Assembly: GCF_028453695.1 (NCBI RefSeq)
Contig: NC_135778.1
Coordinates: forward strand, 38,645,985 to 38,709,984
Source: Augochlora pura
Taxonomy: Eukaryota > Arthropoda > Insecta > Hymenoptera > Halictidae
Length of the DNA stretch: 64,000 bases
Reading direction: 5' to 3'
Both the position numbers and the translations under genes were made by a program. Below, one piece after another: positions 37,427 through 49,023 of the stretch; position 1 is the stretch's first letter, and the number at the start of each line of letters is the position of its first letter. The notes beneath the pieces were generated by a model. The model was given only the letters and a program-made list of their open reading frames with translations, did no database searches and was not told where the DNA came from.

Positions 37427-39153
37427 TATACTACAAAATCACAGGTGTTTTCAGCCACCGTCTTTGACAGCTGTTTTCGCCCATTTAGGCGATGCTCAAT
37501 AACGAGACTACACATCCTGTACATCTCGAATATGTTCGGTTAATAGATACATTTCGCGCTCAAACTATTCCCTGACAGACTCTACCATAACACCATCTAA
37601 ATAGCGGCGAGCTCTAATCAGAATTCAACACAGATCCTGGCTGATCATATATCAAACACAGTCGCGGCTCAAACCGAGCCCGTGATGTCCGCGTGTACCT
37701 AACCGAAACATAATTCAAACATAGCCAAATTCGAACTCAACCAAACAACATATCTAACCAGATCACCTCGCGCCTAATTAACAAAGAAGCTTGTTAATTC
37801 GTAAAACTTCTTTGTATCGATATATTTGTATATTATCCGTGTTACTTTTGTGAAACGTCGCAGTCAGCGAAACTACATTTAAATAAATGTGTTTGTTAAA
37901 AATGTGTTGTATAGAAAAAATAAGAAATAAATATTTTTGTATAATGTAATTGTTCATTCACTGTCTCTCCCTTATAATAATATAATAATTATATTTATAC
38001 GTAAATAATATATATACATATATAAAATATATATTTTATAATTTAATTATTTAATTGAAGGTATATTAAACACTTCGTTTCTCCCATCAGAATATATTTC
38101 TCTCTTTAAAAATATGAAATCGTGCGCCACCTAAATCAACATCGCGAGCTAAATATAATGAAACGCATAAAATAAATTTAATTACCACTGCACATGTTTA
38201 CGCTCGATTCCGGGATATTTTCGCTGTTCTCTCGACGACCGTCAGATTTCCGAATGCAAATATCCGCGCGGCATAAACCGGGCACGAGACCGGGGTGGGA
38301 CGCGAACAGAGAATCTTCATACCTGGGCGTGAAAGAAAAAGGGCCTCGCCGGTGTATCAGACCGTGCTCGCTTATTTTATCGTTTACTTATTCATCCAAA
38401 TCTCCGGGGCTGGCTTTCTTTACGCCCGCCGCCTCCTCCCCCCACCCCGCTATCTGGTTCGCCGCTGGTTTTTCACGGGCTTCATTCGGCGCCGCCGGTT
38501 TCCCTTATACAATTTTATCGTGCACTCAGGATTTAGAGCCGGCGATTCTTTTGTATCGTGTTAGAGGTTCGCCAGCGGGAGGCAGGCAGGCGGCCGCGTT
38601 GCTTTCTTATCCGCGCCTCGCACTCTTTGCCGGCTCTGGGTCTCTCGGTTGGAAACGCCGCGCAACGCCGGTCCTCAATTTGCGAACGGGGACGTGACTG
38701 CACCGTCTGCGTACGCCGTCGCGGCTTTATCGGGTGTCCTCCGGTTGCTGTTTGGGTGGATATTCACCTTACCATCCCCGCGCGGTGTCGCGATCAGTGA
38801 TTGACGCGAATTTTAATAAAGTCATCTTTCGTCAACCAACTAATATGCTAACCTTCGATTTTCTCCATTTTGAGGACTTAGTGAATAAACTGAAACTTAA
38901 TTGTCCGGTAGATTGGACGACGGCCTGTTAACCGAATGTATACTGATCGATAGACATATATGTATAAGCACTGCCACGCTTATTAGGCAACTGTGCCCGC
39001 AACAAGGTAACGCGTAACCTCAAAGACTGGAGCATACGTTGCATTATTAAACTGTTCGACCGCGAGGTCGCGGAGCCACCGTTTCCCATTTGACCCGTAC
39101 TTCGTTGGACGACTCTCTCTCTCGATGAGAAACAAGAAGCGAGAAAACGTCGT
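37427..39153. other. Non-coding stretch, no gene seen
   Basis: AT-rich to about 38,190, then CpG-rich to about 38,800 with frames up to 167 codons that overlap in several phases and lack recognisable domains. Confidence 0.45.
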
Positions 39154-39360
39154 TTAACCCCTTGCCGTGCCATTTTCTTTACGAGTACTGTGGACAGAAC
39201 TTTTCTCGATCGCAGCCATTTCTTGGAAGAAAAAGGAATTTTGTACAGAGGATTCGAATTTTCTTTCGAATTAATAGAAACAATTGGCGCGGCGTTATTT
39301 ATTGAATCGTGCGAGAAATGTTCATTGCCAATTTGACTCGTTATTACTAAATGATTGACT
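39154..39360 (+). mobile_element. Family B TTAA element, uninterrupted copy
   Basis: Starts TTAACCCCTTGCCGTGCCAT. Its centre reads TTCTTTCGAATTAATAGAAA near 39,261-39,280, the intact version of the site occupied by a family A insertion at 20,747-20,966. Further right, TTATTGAATCGTGCGAG and TTTGACTCGTTATTA match the 20,642-21,056 copy. The right terminus has decayed (ACTAAATGATTGAC), so its end is approximate. Confidence 0.65.
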
Positions 39361-40038
39361 TACAACTCGGTTTGAAACGCTAACTTTATTTGTAACGCGC
39401 AACCTAACCTCTACGCGTATCTCTCTATGTCTTCTGCACTGTATCGTCTGAATCTCTAATGTGTTCTGTACCGTCTGAAGCTCTGACGTACTCCGACTTC
39501 CTCGAATTCTCTACATAAACCCTCTTTTTTGATTTTACCCAATATAGAGACTTTGATATTACCGGAATTTTTGAGATCGATTCATAATTTATTTAATAAA
39601 TAATTGAAACGAATATTGAAACGAAAGATAGATGCAACCTGATAGAATTTTTACTAGACTTTTAGTAAACGCTATAGATATACTTGTCGAGTCGACAGAT
39701 TAATCGTCGCAGCGACCGTGTCGGGTCAGTCGATTGATCGATCATTGTAAATGGATGTTAAGGTGTGACGTTTCCAGTTTCAGTTTTATTGTGGAAACTG
39801 TTAGCGGCGACTCCAGACGTAGGATTAATCGAGATCGTCGTCTGGAAGTAGTTTTTCCGAGCGACGGAAGTGGTTGTTTAGGAAACGGAAACGTTTCCAA
39901 GTTAAACACGGAAGAAAGAGAATAAATAGAAAAGAATTGGGTCGCGGGAACAGACTTGGTTCGCCTTTTCTTCAAGATTCCATTGTCTCAAGAATTACAA
40001 TTTTCGTATTACTGTTTATTACAGGAAAATAGCTATTT
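39361..40038. other. Non-coding stretch, no gene seen
   Basis: Short frames only. The word 'tctg(a)atctct' is loosely repeated near 39,440-39,490. Nothing else is supported. Confidence 0.4.
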
Positions 40039-40196
40039 AAAGAAATTAACTTAAAATTAATTTAGAATTAACTTAAAATTAATTTAGAAATAACTTAAAA
40101 TTAATTTAAAATTAACTTAAAATTAATTTAAAGTTGATTTAACATTAATTTAAAATTAACTTAAAATTAATTTAAAGTTGATTTAAAATTGCAAAT
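40039..40196. repeat. AT-rich tandem repeat at the outer part of the left arm
   Basis: Units of AATTAACTTAAAATTAATTT with period about 22 bp. The reverse complement of this array is the last sequence in the window. Confidence 0.85.
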
Positions 40197-40212
40197 CTGT
40201 AATTAATAAATA

Positions 40213-40459
40213 TTAAGCTTTTGCGCTCGAATGGCGACTCTGCGGCGCCATTAAAATTGTTTGAACACGTTGCAGTATTATTTTTATAAATATCACCAAA
40301 GCTTAGTTTTCAAAAATTTTGAACCTAAAATTTGTTGAAATTGAATCGTTGCATAACTATTACATAAATCGCGAGTTTTGTTATACAAGATATAGATACC
40401 ATGAGCAGAAAAATTATTTTAGATTTGCAGTCAATTCGGCTTCGAGTGCAAAGGGTGAA
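40213..40459 (+). mobile_element. Family A element in left arm
   Basis: The left end TTAAGCTTTTGCGCTCGAAT is followed by GGCGACTCTGCGGCGCCATT. The right end reads GGCTTCGAGTGCAAAGGG then TGAA, a decayed TTAA. Non-coding; the two short open frames over it are by-products. Confidence 0.75.
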
Positions 40460-41557
40460 CACGTCGGTATATTTGTGAAAACGAAAAAGCGACATAAACG
40501 ACGAGCATAATGTTTGATTAAAAGAAAGAAGAAAGAAGGGAAAGTTGTACGAAGAAAAAGGAAAGATTCTAAAACGCCGTATGAAAGAATGCGGGAGAAT
40601 GGGGATGGTATAGGGGGGGATGGTCTGGAGAGAATAGGTGAGAAAAAGTATGGCGTGGAAACGGTGATGTGGTTGAGAGGATAAGATAAGAAGGGAAATA
40701 GGGTATAATAGAAAAATACCAAAGCTTAGTCTATGATATAGGTGTTGGTGGATTTACATAAGTGCGCGGAATAAAGAATAGAATTATCGTAAATATTTGA
40801 ATCTGTGGAGAAAAAATATTGCAGGAAATTATTAATGAATCTCTTTTCTAATAAAAAATCCGCGGGATGCACAGACGAAATATTATTATTTTAGTAACTG
40901 TACTGAATTAGTTGGAATGGTTTATTCGAAGAAAAAAATTAAAATGTTACTACATTTATATTAATAAATGTTACTATATAATAAATCACATTAAAATGTG
41001 GAATAAACCACTGAATCAATTAATTAAAATGTTACTATACTTATTTTAATAAATGTTACTATGTAATATAAAATTAAACATAGTAAATCATATTAAAGTA
41101 TATACTAAACCACTGAACGAATTAATAAAAATGTTACTATATAATATAAACGTTACTGTTTAATAAACCACTGAATCAATTACAAGCTTTATCACAAACA
41201 GTTCTCTTACCTGTATCCATGTATAGTATACGCTTACTCTAATTTGTTCAACGGAAATAACTAACTGCTAGTAGTTCCGCCAAAGGCCATTCTCTTCTAT
41301 TCGACTGAACAATAACAACCGTGTTCTACTCGACTGACCATGTACAATCGGATGCCACTTGGTTGAGCAGCAACACATATATTCTACCGGACCGACCTCT
41401 ACGTAAATTGTATTCTATTTGCAAGCTCAGCGATAGGATTATTCTACTTGCGCGACTAGCGTGGCCGTGCCACTGTCTGACCAATAACTAACGTATTCCA
41501 CTAGCAGTTTCCAAGGGAGCAGTTCAACGCAACAGTTCAACGCTCACCCTTTGCGAT
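40460..41557. other. Non-coding part of left arm
   Basis: Contains AT-rich repeats of 'aaatgttactata' and 'accactgaatcaatta' at about 40,940-41,180. No gene is supported. CACCCTTTGCGATCGG at 41,546-41,560 resembles a family A terminus directly before the next array. Confidence 0.5.
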
Positions 41558-41824
41558 CGGTGTCCCCGTAGTGGAGACATTCTTAAAGTCGACGTCTCCG
41601 CAACGGGGACATTTTTAAATTTTCGTAAAAATCGACGTCTCCGTAGTGGGGACATTTTTAAATCGTCGTAAAAATCGACGTCTCCGTAGTGGGGACATTT
41701 TTAAATCGTCGTAGAAATCGATGTCTCCATAGCGGGGACATTTTTAAATCGTCGTAGAAATCGATGTCTCCGCAGCGGGGACATTTTTAAATCATCGTAA
41801 AAATTGATGTCTTCGCAGCGAATA
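41558..41824. repeat. 43-bp tandem array with hairpin-forming units (left arm)
   Basis: About six units read CGACGTCTCCGTAGTGGGGA then CATTTTTAAATCGTCGTAA and a few more bases. Each unit holds two self-complementary parts: GTCTCC...GGGGAC and ATTTTTA...TAAAAAT. Units vary at a few positions (cgacgtctcc versus cgatgtctcc). It is not a CRISPR array, since there are no unique spacers. Confidence 0.9.
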
Positions 41825-42902
41825 CCTTCGAAAATCGCAGCAATAACAAAACACCATAATCCCCTACGCCCTATACCCCTATCTAATGTTAATAGTACAA
41901 CAATTATTATTACGTAAATATACGAAAATATTCGGTCAGTTTTCGAAACAGAACAACTTCCTTAAAATCGACTAACTTGCTAAGCAATGTATTAAAAAAA
42001 TTTTTTCAAAAATTGCAATTAAAGGCATTTTAAGATATGTTAATTTACAATACTAACCAATTATGTATTAATTTCATTATTCCTAAATTTTCATTAAATA
42101 TATTCCTGTTCACTACTTCCCCGACAATCACGAATGAAATTTGTTTATTAAAATCTTCGGTAGAAACCGATCAGGAATCAGTATCATCACCGGATCACCA
42201 CATTACTCAAACCGTAATAATCTCGTTCTTTAAACGTCGTCGCAATAAATCTGCCTATATTTGCGGATATTACCGCGGAAGCTTGTAGCGGCACTGCGAC
42301 CTAAAACCTCCTCCGCAGTATATTCCCGGGAAATATTTTCCTCATCTCGAAAACGTACCACTGAAGCACATTACTATCTCATCTACGTCCAATAAAGACG
42401 TTTATTTATCTACCCGCGCCTCTCCCCTTTCACGAGGTAAATCGTCCCTGTTCATTTCTCCACCGCGCGCTCCGCCCGCTCTTTCATGTTCCGTCCACTG
42501 ATTCACCAAGGGCTTAAGGATCGGTCATTCCGAAACAAAATTATTTTCGAAAGCCGTGCGAGGTCACCGATGTCCGAGCGAACGATTCGATAAATAAAAT
42601 CCAAGAAAAAATTTCCTCGTCGCGTTCTTGTTATTTTAACCGAATCTTCGCGTATTTCGCGAAACTTTCTCTGGCAAGGCGAAGTCAATTACCGTGTCCT
42701 GTTAACGGAGCTCGGGAGAGTTCTCGCTGCTAAAAATAACTTTAGCAATTTAATTGACATTTCTTAAGGACTCGCTGTTCAATTTCAAAGTTCGCCGATA
42801 TAAATTTTTCCCGCGGGACAAACATCAAATCTTTGCGAAACGTTTGGAGATGGAAACGGAAAGCCTTTGAGTTAATTAAGATTTTAAATATAGGTTTCTA
42901 TT
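41825..42902. other. Non-coding part of left arm
   Basis: Short frames (61-83 codons), repeated in the other arm because the arms are copies, with no recognisable domain. Conservation between arms is therefore not evidence of coding. Confidence 0.5.
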
Positions 42903-43032
42903 TAAAAGCATTTTCAGAGCAGACACAATTTTAAAATAGCTACAATTTTCAAATAGATGCAATATTAAAATAGCTACAATTTTAAAATAGATGCAATTTT
43001 AAAATAGCTACAATTTTAAAATAGCTACAATT
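42903..43032. repeat. Tandem repeat AAAATAGCTACAATTTT / AAAATAGATGCAATTTT
   Basis: Period of about 18 bp, with two alternating variants (agctaca and agatgca). Mirrored at about 61,045-61,174. Confidence 0.85.
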
Positions 43033-43340
43033 TGATATTTAACCATTTCCCAAAAATGTATAGTTTCCAAGATATTTTGATTAAAAATTATCAAATTAAT
43101 ACCATGGAAAATCCTTCACAGGATCATAATTACAGAACTACGAAACTCGAGAATCTTGTCAAAAAAGTGACACACGATTCCGACCGATATCCCGACGAAT
43201 CGACGGGAAGAGAAGCGACAAAACGTCGCATCAATTACGTTCTTTATTTATCTACACGAATCCTGGCGTTCCACAGCTTTCCCAGTTCCTTCCCCACGGA
43301 TCCTGTTTTTCCTTCGTTTCCCCCCGCCCCCCCTCCTCCG

Positions 43341-43365
43341 CCCCCCCCCCCCCCCCCCCCCCCCC
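43341..43365. repeat. Poly-C tract of 25, length identical in both arms
   Basis: Twenty-five C at 43,341-43,365, with exactly twenty-five G at 60,712-60,736 in the other arm. A second tract of 16 C at 43,608-43,623 corresponds to 60,454-60,469, which has the same length but one C/G substitution. Confidence 0.9.
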
Positions 43366-46300
43366 TCGTCGACGTACCACGGTCGAGGACTTCTTTTCGC
43401 CGTGCATTTTTATCGCTCGCGTAGGATTTATGGTCGGTGAAATTTTTTTGCGCCCGGGCCATTACTAAGGGATTCGTTCCAGAGGAAGGTAATTAGAGGA
43501 GAGAAAAGCAGCGTGACTATTAAACGTTTCCACGTCCAAATACGGATGGATTTAATTAAGCGCCGAAAATGTATGCCCCCGGCGTCGAATTTATGTACAC
43601 GTTCTGTCCCCCCCCCCCCCCCCTTCTTCACTCTCTCTCCCTCTCTCTCTCTCTGTTTGATCCTCGTAAACTTTGTACTTTAAGCTCTTCTGCTTAATAC
43701 ACAGTAAACCTCTGTTTTAAATACCTCGCGCTCGCGCGATCCTCGACACTGTTTGCGATCCTGGTAATATCCGGTTAGCACACAATTGCTCGTATTAACG
43801 CGAACTCTTTCGTCGACGACCGTGAAACTCGGTTACCTATGGCCCGCCATAGTGAGGAACGCGCGAGTCGTTCTTGCCGATCGCAACGACGCGTAAGATT
43901 TAATTTTACGAAGTTTAAAACAGTTTTAAACTTGCATAAATCATAGAAATAATAATAAACTCGCACTGTATACGAAATTAGCTTCTAAATATTTAAAAAA
44001 GGAACAAATGAAGGAATCGAAAGTTGCGTTTGCGAATTGCGAGAAATCGTACAATTAATACCCAATAAAATTCACATTTAATTTAATTTGTTTAAAAAAT
44101 TTCAAAAACGTCTCTCCTTAGTGACAACTGAATACTTAACATTCTGGACAGAGGGTCGCGATTATTATAGGTCAGACAACGCCTAATCCGTTTCATTGTT
44201 AGCTTGAAACCGACAGCAACAAAACCGTTTCACAGCGGACTCATTAATTGTTTGTTCCCGTTCTGTTACTGTTTAAGCGATAACGCACCGTCTTGCAACT
44301 CGCACAAATAACTTAGCAGCGACTTAGTTATTTTCGTCGTACGTTAATTGCTTTTGCCGTGAGAGCCGAGTCACAAGGGCCACAACTCACGCTCGAGACA
44401 AACAGCAGTCTCATTAAGTTCAACGACGTGTCCGACGCTGCATCGCTGCTATCTCTAATATATCCGCTCGCCCCGGCGCTCGTGAAGTCAAACTTGGGGC
44501 ACGACTTGACCGTGTCCATCAATTTACGAATTCGATGGGAACGTAACAATTCCATTGTTATTTATAGTGGAGGAAATAAAAGCGGCTGTTTTGGTGAAAG
44601 AACACGTAAGGAAAGATTTTGGTCGCTTCGAATGCGTATTTAAAGTGTTAATAAATAAATTTGAAGCGTAAGTTGTAATTGGAAATATGTAATATTGTTG
44701 TTAATAATAATTATGGAGGACGGAAATATCAATTTCGTTGGCGATGATGATTGTCGAGGTTATGTCAAGGAAACTATTTTAATTGCTCACGATGGTTATC
44801 GATAAGGGAAACTTCAATTTTGTTATTAGCAATAGTTAATTATTTATGGAGTAATAGTTATTTGTATGGGAAGTATATTTGCAGTGTTTATTTTTAAGAA
44901 TAATATTTGGTTATCATTAAAGCAGCTTCACAGAATCTTATATTTCAAAAATAAATTTTCGTTTATTTCATCCTTACCACATTTATTTATTAATATTCAC
45001 ACTTTTACTGATAATAATTATTCATCCATATCCCATTAAAATTGTCCGCAAGAGAATTAAATATTGCATATTTTATTCGCAGTCGCCGCATAAAAAAATT
45101 TGAGGTTATCCTCGCCATCTTCTAAGAATCTTCCATACGAGAAATAAACATTTTCATAAACAATCCCAGCCCTCTTCTCCCACTTAAACGTCTATTATAA
45201 TCAAAGCTATAACCTAGAAAGATAATTGTTTACTTCCTCGTTATTTATTTATGCACCGTGTTCCCCGATAAAATCGAGCGAAAATTCGGTTCAACTTATT
45301 ATTCGTTAGTTCTCGCGAAAATTGTTGCCCGGGATGTACTGCAGCTCGCTGTGCCCGGCTATACAGGGGATGAAAGGGGAAACTTTGGTTCGTTAGAACA
45401 ACTTGTCGGGCGAAAAATGGTTATTATCCCATCACTATTAGCAGGATTATTAAAGCACTTCGAAAAGTTCGCGCAACAAAAGACGCGGACCGGTGATTAC
45501 GGCTGCGGAAGCAGATTTTTCGAAGAGACGGGGGCGAGGGTGGGGGAGGGGGGAAGTGAGGGGGGTAGTTTCCCTTGGGGGAATATCAAACCGCCGTAAA
45601 ATTCTACAACAGCAATGAAAAACAAGATCAAGACTCTCCAACGACAGTTCGAAATACTTCACTTTGTCGCGGCGGTGTACAGTTTAGTACGAGACTATTT
45701 AGCGTTGTTTAATGGAACGTTCTCTAGCGAATATCCTTGTTCACTTTTAAATAATTAAGTGGCATTTGAAAGAATGTTATACTTTAAGAACGATCATTAA
45801 CACATGTTCGCATGACAGAAATTGTTTCGCGAACAATTATCAAATATATAAAATAGAAAATAATTAAAAATTCTTTTTAAATTAAAGATTCTTTTAATTC
45901 TGCGTAAATTCTAATTTTTAATAAACGGAGATCATTTTAACCAAAGATGGTATAATTATAACTATCTCTGAAAAATATATGATTTTTATGAAGTTACGTT
46001 GTTTTTATATAAACCATATCATTTCTATGGCTTCGATTGAATGTCAAATAAGGAAAAAGCAGGAAATAGATCCAGTTTTCTAACGATTAGACGTCACTTT
46101 CGTCGACGATCGTTAACAGGATCGACGTCCAGCCAACGAACGAATTCCGGGGTGATTAAAGCGGGAGACGGCGTATCCCGGGTGGAAACAAGTGCGATTA
46201 GAAACCGCGATAATGACGGTCGCCGTTGACGTATTTGCTCGCCGGCTTGATTGTTGAACGCGGATATAGCCGAATACGAATGCTTCGATGACGAATAACT

Positions 46301-46675
46301 AAAATTACGAGACTGTCGGCACGCTGTTCGTTACATTAACGATTAACGTGCCGGCGCATTCGGTATCCAACCGGAGGGCGGGATGACTATTTATATGCGC
46401 GCGCTTTGCAGAAACGGATGGATCATTGTTGCCCCTGAATACATTATGATAATGACGGGCCGGCCTGGTATATGCTAAACAAGTGTTCGACCCCGATAAA
46501 TGTCCTTTCCTCGCGCCGCGCGTGTTCGCGGTCTCCCGATCAATATCCGAATTATTTCGGCGTTGCCCGCGAAATCCGCCGTGAAAAGTATTGGAAAGAA
46601 TAGTTTTCGTTATTCAAAGTGTTCGATGAGAAGTTAACATAAATCGTCCCACTTTCGGTTTAGGAGAGTATACAT
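43366..46675. other. Non-coding part of left arm
   Basis: Includes a CT run at about 43,631-43,655, GAGGTTATGTCAAGG at about 44,757-44,771 (a reverse-oriented dispersed motif) and a G-rich stretch at about 45,530-45,592 where the arms differ by small changes. Open frames up to 113 codons have no recognisable domains. Confidence 0.5.
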
Positions 46676-46692
46676 ATATACAGGGTGGTCCA
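46676..46692 (+). repeat. CAGGGTGG dispersed-repeat terminus motif (left arm)
   Basis: ATATACAGGGTGGTCCACC. Related motifs occur at 368, 16,865, 33,485 (reverse), 35,298 and 53,079, with a mirror at about 57,384-57,400. They probably mark the end of a dispersed repeat family that I cannot name. Confidence 0.5.
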
Positions 46693-47698
46693 CCTAAGTA
46701 CGGCCACCTAAATATCTCCTCTAATTACGGAGGTAAATAACAAATTTCTTTTGCTATTTCAATGGTTTGGTAAAAGCTATCATACTGCAAAAAAAACAAT
46801 CTTTTTCTAAGGTGATTTTTTTCGAAGTTTTCAAGGCCGTCGATGTTCTTTTGCTTATAATTGTATAATTTTTTTTTATTGCATCGTGTAACTTATTATA
46901 TGACCTTGGAATGACCTTGGAAATCAAAAATTAAATAGAAACAACAAATTGTTGTCTATCGCGATCTTATCGACGAAGATGTCGTCAGGGAGTCTGTAAG
47001 CGTAAATAAACATGTGAAGGGTTAATCGGTGCGCGGCGTCAAGAAAAATCGCCCAGTGTTTCGAACTTCGCGACAGAGTCTCCAAAGGCTTCTATTCGGT
47101 TCGCCCGTAATCCGTGTAACTCAAACACAACATTGAGAAACGATATTACCGGGCCGCGTTGGGCGTAATAGATATTGCGCTTGTTTATATAATAGTGGAG
47201 AACGGAGCAGCGGTACCGGCACTATATATACATATATATATTTGCTAGTATCGAATCGTAAATCCCGGCCGACGGTCGGCCGGTGTATCCGCGCGGACTC
47301 CATGAAGCCGTAGAAGCCGAGGATTATTTAAATTAATCGTAATCCCGCCGACAAATCCGTATCGAGTCGCAAGAGAGACCGGGAGTTTCGGGCGATTCTT
47401 TCTTCGACAAACATCTATCGTATCCCCGATCCTCTTTCACGTTACTTTCAACGGCTAAAGCAATATCACGCACGAGAGCCGGAGCGAAATCATTTTTTGC
47501 TAATTGTAAAGATCGATGTACCTCTCGATTTTAACATATATTCGTTCGCGTAACGAGAACTCGTTTCGGAAACAATTAGCAATAGCCAGATGACGGAAAT
47601 TCGTCGTTTGTATATTACAGACTATATTATAGGAAAGGTTAATTTTAGTTTAGTTTTTAGGTTAATTTTATCGGCAGAATGGTTCATTTATACCGATG
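46693..47698. other. Non-coding part of left arm
   Basis: A 60-codon minus-strand frame at 47,121-47,303 is identical in both arms, but the surrounding non-coding sequence is equally conserved. No gene is supported. Confidence 0.45.
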
Positions 47699-48221
47699 TT
47701 AACCCCTTCCCGTGCCATTTAGCTCGACGAAACTCGGGCCCGAACGAGGCTGATGTTTGTAAACAGTCGCAATACGATCCGAAATGTAGATGCCCGCAAT
47801 GCCCGTGATATAGTCAATTTTACGCGATACTAAAATATCACGGCCTTCACTACACACTTTTGTACCTTGCATTTTGAAGGGGTTTCTTAAATTTTAATAA
47901 TTGAACTACTTCGTAACAGCAACGACAAGAATCGTGACTAACTGTTCCGAGGTACTGAGAGGAACTAACATTCAGTCACGAGCGTAACGGGCAAAAAATC
48001 AGTCCGCGAGCTCGGCTTGTTATGTTTACGTTTGGCCCAAGTATGTGTTCGCGACACAAACTCGCGATGTTTATGTTTGGCCCAAGTATCTGTTCGCGAG
48101 TCTGACTCGCGATGTTTATGTTTGGCCCTAGTAACTGTTCGCGAGTCTGACTCGCGATATTCATGTTTGGGCAAAAATCTTCATCGCGAGTCTGACTCGC
48201 TAAAATACGGGAAGGGGTTAA
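47699..48221 (+). mobile_element. Family B TTAA element at the inner end of the left arm, 523 bp
   Basis: Starts TTAACCCCTTCCCGTGCCAT and ends ATACGGGAAGGGGTTAA, so its termini are clearly inverted copies with TTAA at 47,699-47,702 and 48,218-48,221. It contains the four-copy 45-bp array at 48,024-48,203. No transposase coding. The last TTAA is exactly where the giant inverted repeat stops. Confidence 0.85.
48024..48203. repeat. 45-bp tandem array, 4 units, dyad in most units (left arm)
   Basis: Units start at 48,024, 48,069, 48,114 and about 48,159 with words GTTTATGTTTGGCCCAAGTA and GCGAGTCTGACTCGCGAT. The latter is the family B subterminal dyad. In the first unit the dyad has decayed (gcgacacaaactcgcg). 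The other arm has only three units. Confidence 0.95.
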
Positions 48222-49019
48222 TGGAAAAATTTCAACTCTTCGATTGACATGAAAACCCATTTGGACAACTTTTTTCCCGAAAAACCTGAGAGGTTCTGAA
48301 AGGACCGAATCCTCACGCTGCACGAAAGATGGAGAAAGGTTGTGGAACAGAATGGTAACTATACAATGTAATAAATGTATACTCGTATTTAAATGAGCCA
48401 CGTTTTAATTTTCCTAAAAAATCGGCACGAACTTTCCGGACAATCCAATGCCAAGTTGACCGGCAAGTAACTGGGAACGGTTCTAATTCGCGCTGAGAAA
48501 ATGTTAGCGACGGGACGGTAAAACGCGGTTTCACGGGCCCGTAGAAAATGCTGGCCGCAAGTCCGGCGCGGTTAGAGAACAAGTTGTTTCTGGGGAGACA
48601 GTGAAATACAATCGTGCCCGGCCAGACATGTAAAGCAGTCGTCGTCTCTCTCTCCCCTCTCCTTCACCCGCCCCTCTCCCTCCGCGTCCAAGTGTACGTC
48701 GGCTGGTAGTATCTATCTCGAACACGCTCTTTCCGTGCACGTTCCGCGCGCATGCAAGCCCGGCTGAAAAGAAAGATTTCGCACGTTTTAATCTCGTTGG
48801 CCGGCCGACGCGTCTATTTTCGCTCTAACAGGCTTTCGTCCAAACAATTTCTCGTTAAACGGCTCCCCGAACAACGGAATTGAATCTTGTAACTCGTACA
48901 AAAACGGTAACACTTCTAATAATTTTTTCAATGTAAATTTTTGTAATAGAAATATTATTTTGGAACCGGAGTTAACAATTAGCAGTGGTGCCTCAGAGTC
49001 ACCGCTCGAGTGCAAAGGG
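48222..49019. other. Start of the unique spacer between the arms, no gene seen
   Basis: Unique sequence with a GC-rich block at about 48,480-48,780. It ends in a family A subterminal segment (CCTCAGAGTCACCGCTCGAG near 48,991-49,010). Frames have no recognisable domains. Confidence 0.45.
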
Positions 49020-49023
49020 TTAA
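49003..49023 (-). mobile_element. Family A TTAA terminus (right end)
   Basis: GCTCGAGTGCAAAGGG followed by TTAA at 49,020-49,023, preceded by the family A block complementary to GGTGACTCTGAGGCACC. The left end of this copy was not located. Confidence 0.7.

Larger units (their letters stand above)
40077..48222 (+). repeat. Left arm of giant inverted repeat (at least 8.1 kb)
   Basis: Every structure here reappears as the reverse complement at 55,871-64,000. Left and right coordinates sum to 104,077 over about 40,077-44,700 and to 104,076 at 46,041-47,303, so there is almost no net indel over 7 kb. Closer in, the sum becomes 104,048 after a 28-bp indel and 104,093 after a one-unit (45-bp) array difference. 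The arm contains family A and B elements, two tandem arrays and poly-C tracts, but no gene. Its inner end is the TTAA at 48,218-48,221. The outer end cannot be placed because the partner arm leaves the window. Confidence 0.97.

Noticed and set aside
38194..38697. A 167-codon frame in a CpG-rich block
   Set aside because: Competing frames overlap it, no domain was recognised, and no splice or codon evidence is visible.
41558..41824. CRISPR-like array (repeats of about 43 bp)
   Set aside because: The units are contiguous with no unique spacers, and the context is eukaryotic.
43032..43424. A 130-codon frame with a proline run, repeated at 60,653-61,045
   Set aside because: The proline run is the poly-C tract. 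The repeat in the other arm reflects duplication of the whole arm, including non-coding DNA, so it is not evidence of coding conservation.
44328..44643. Frames identical in both arms (75 and 94 codons)
   Set aside because: They overlap on opposite strands and flanking non-coding DNA is equally identical.
48024..48203. CRISPR-like array with a palindromic repeat
   Set aside because: The 45-bp units are a simple tandem repeat; the stretches between dyads are conserved, not unique.
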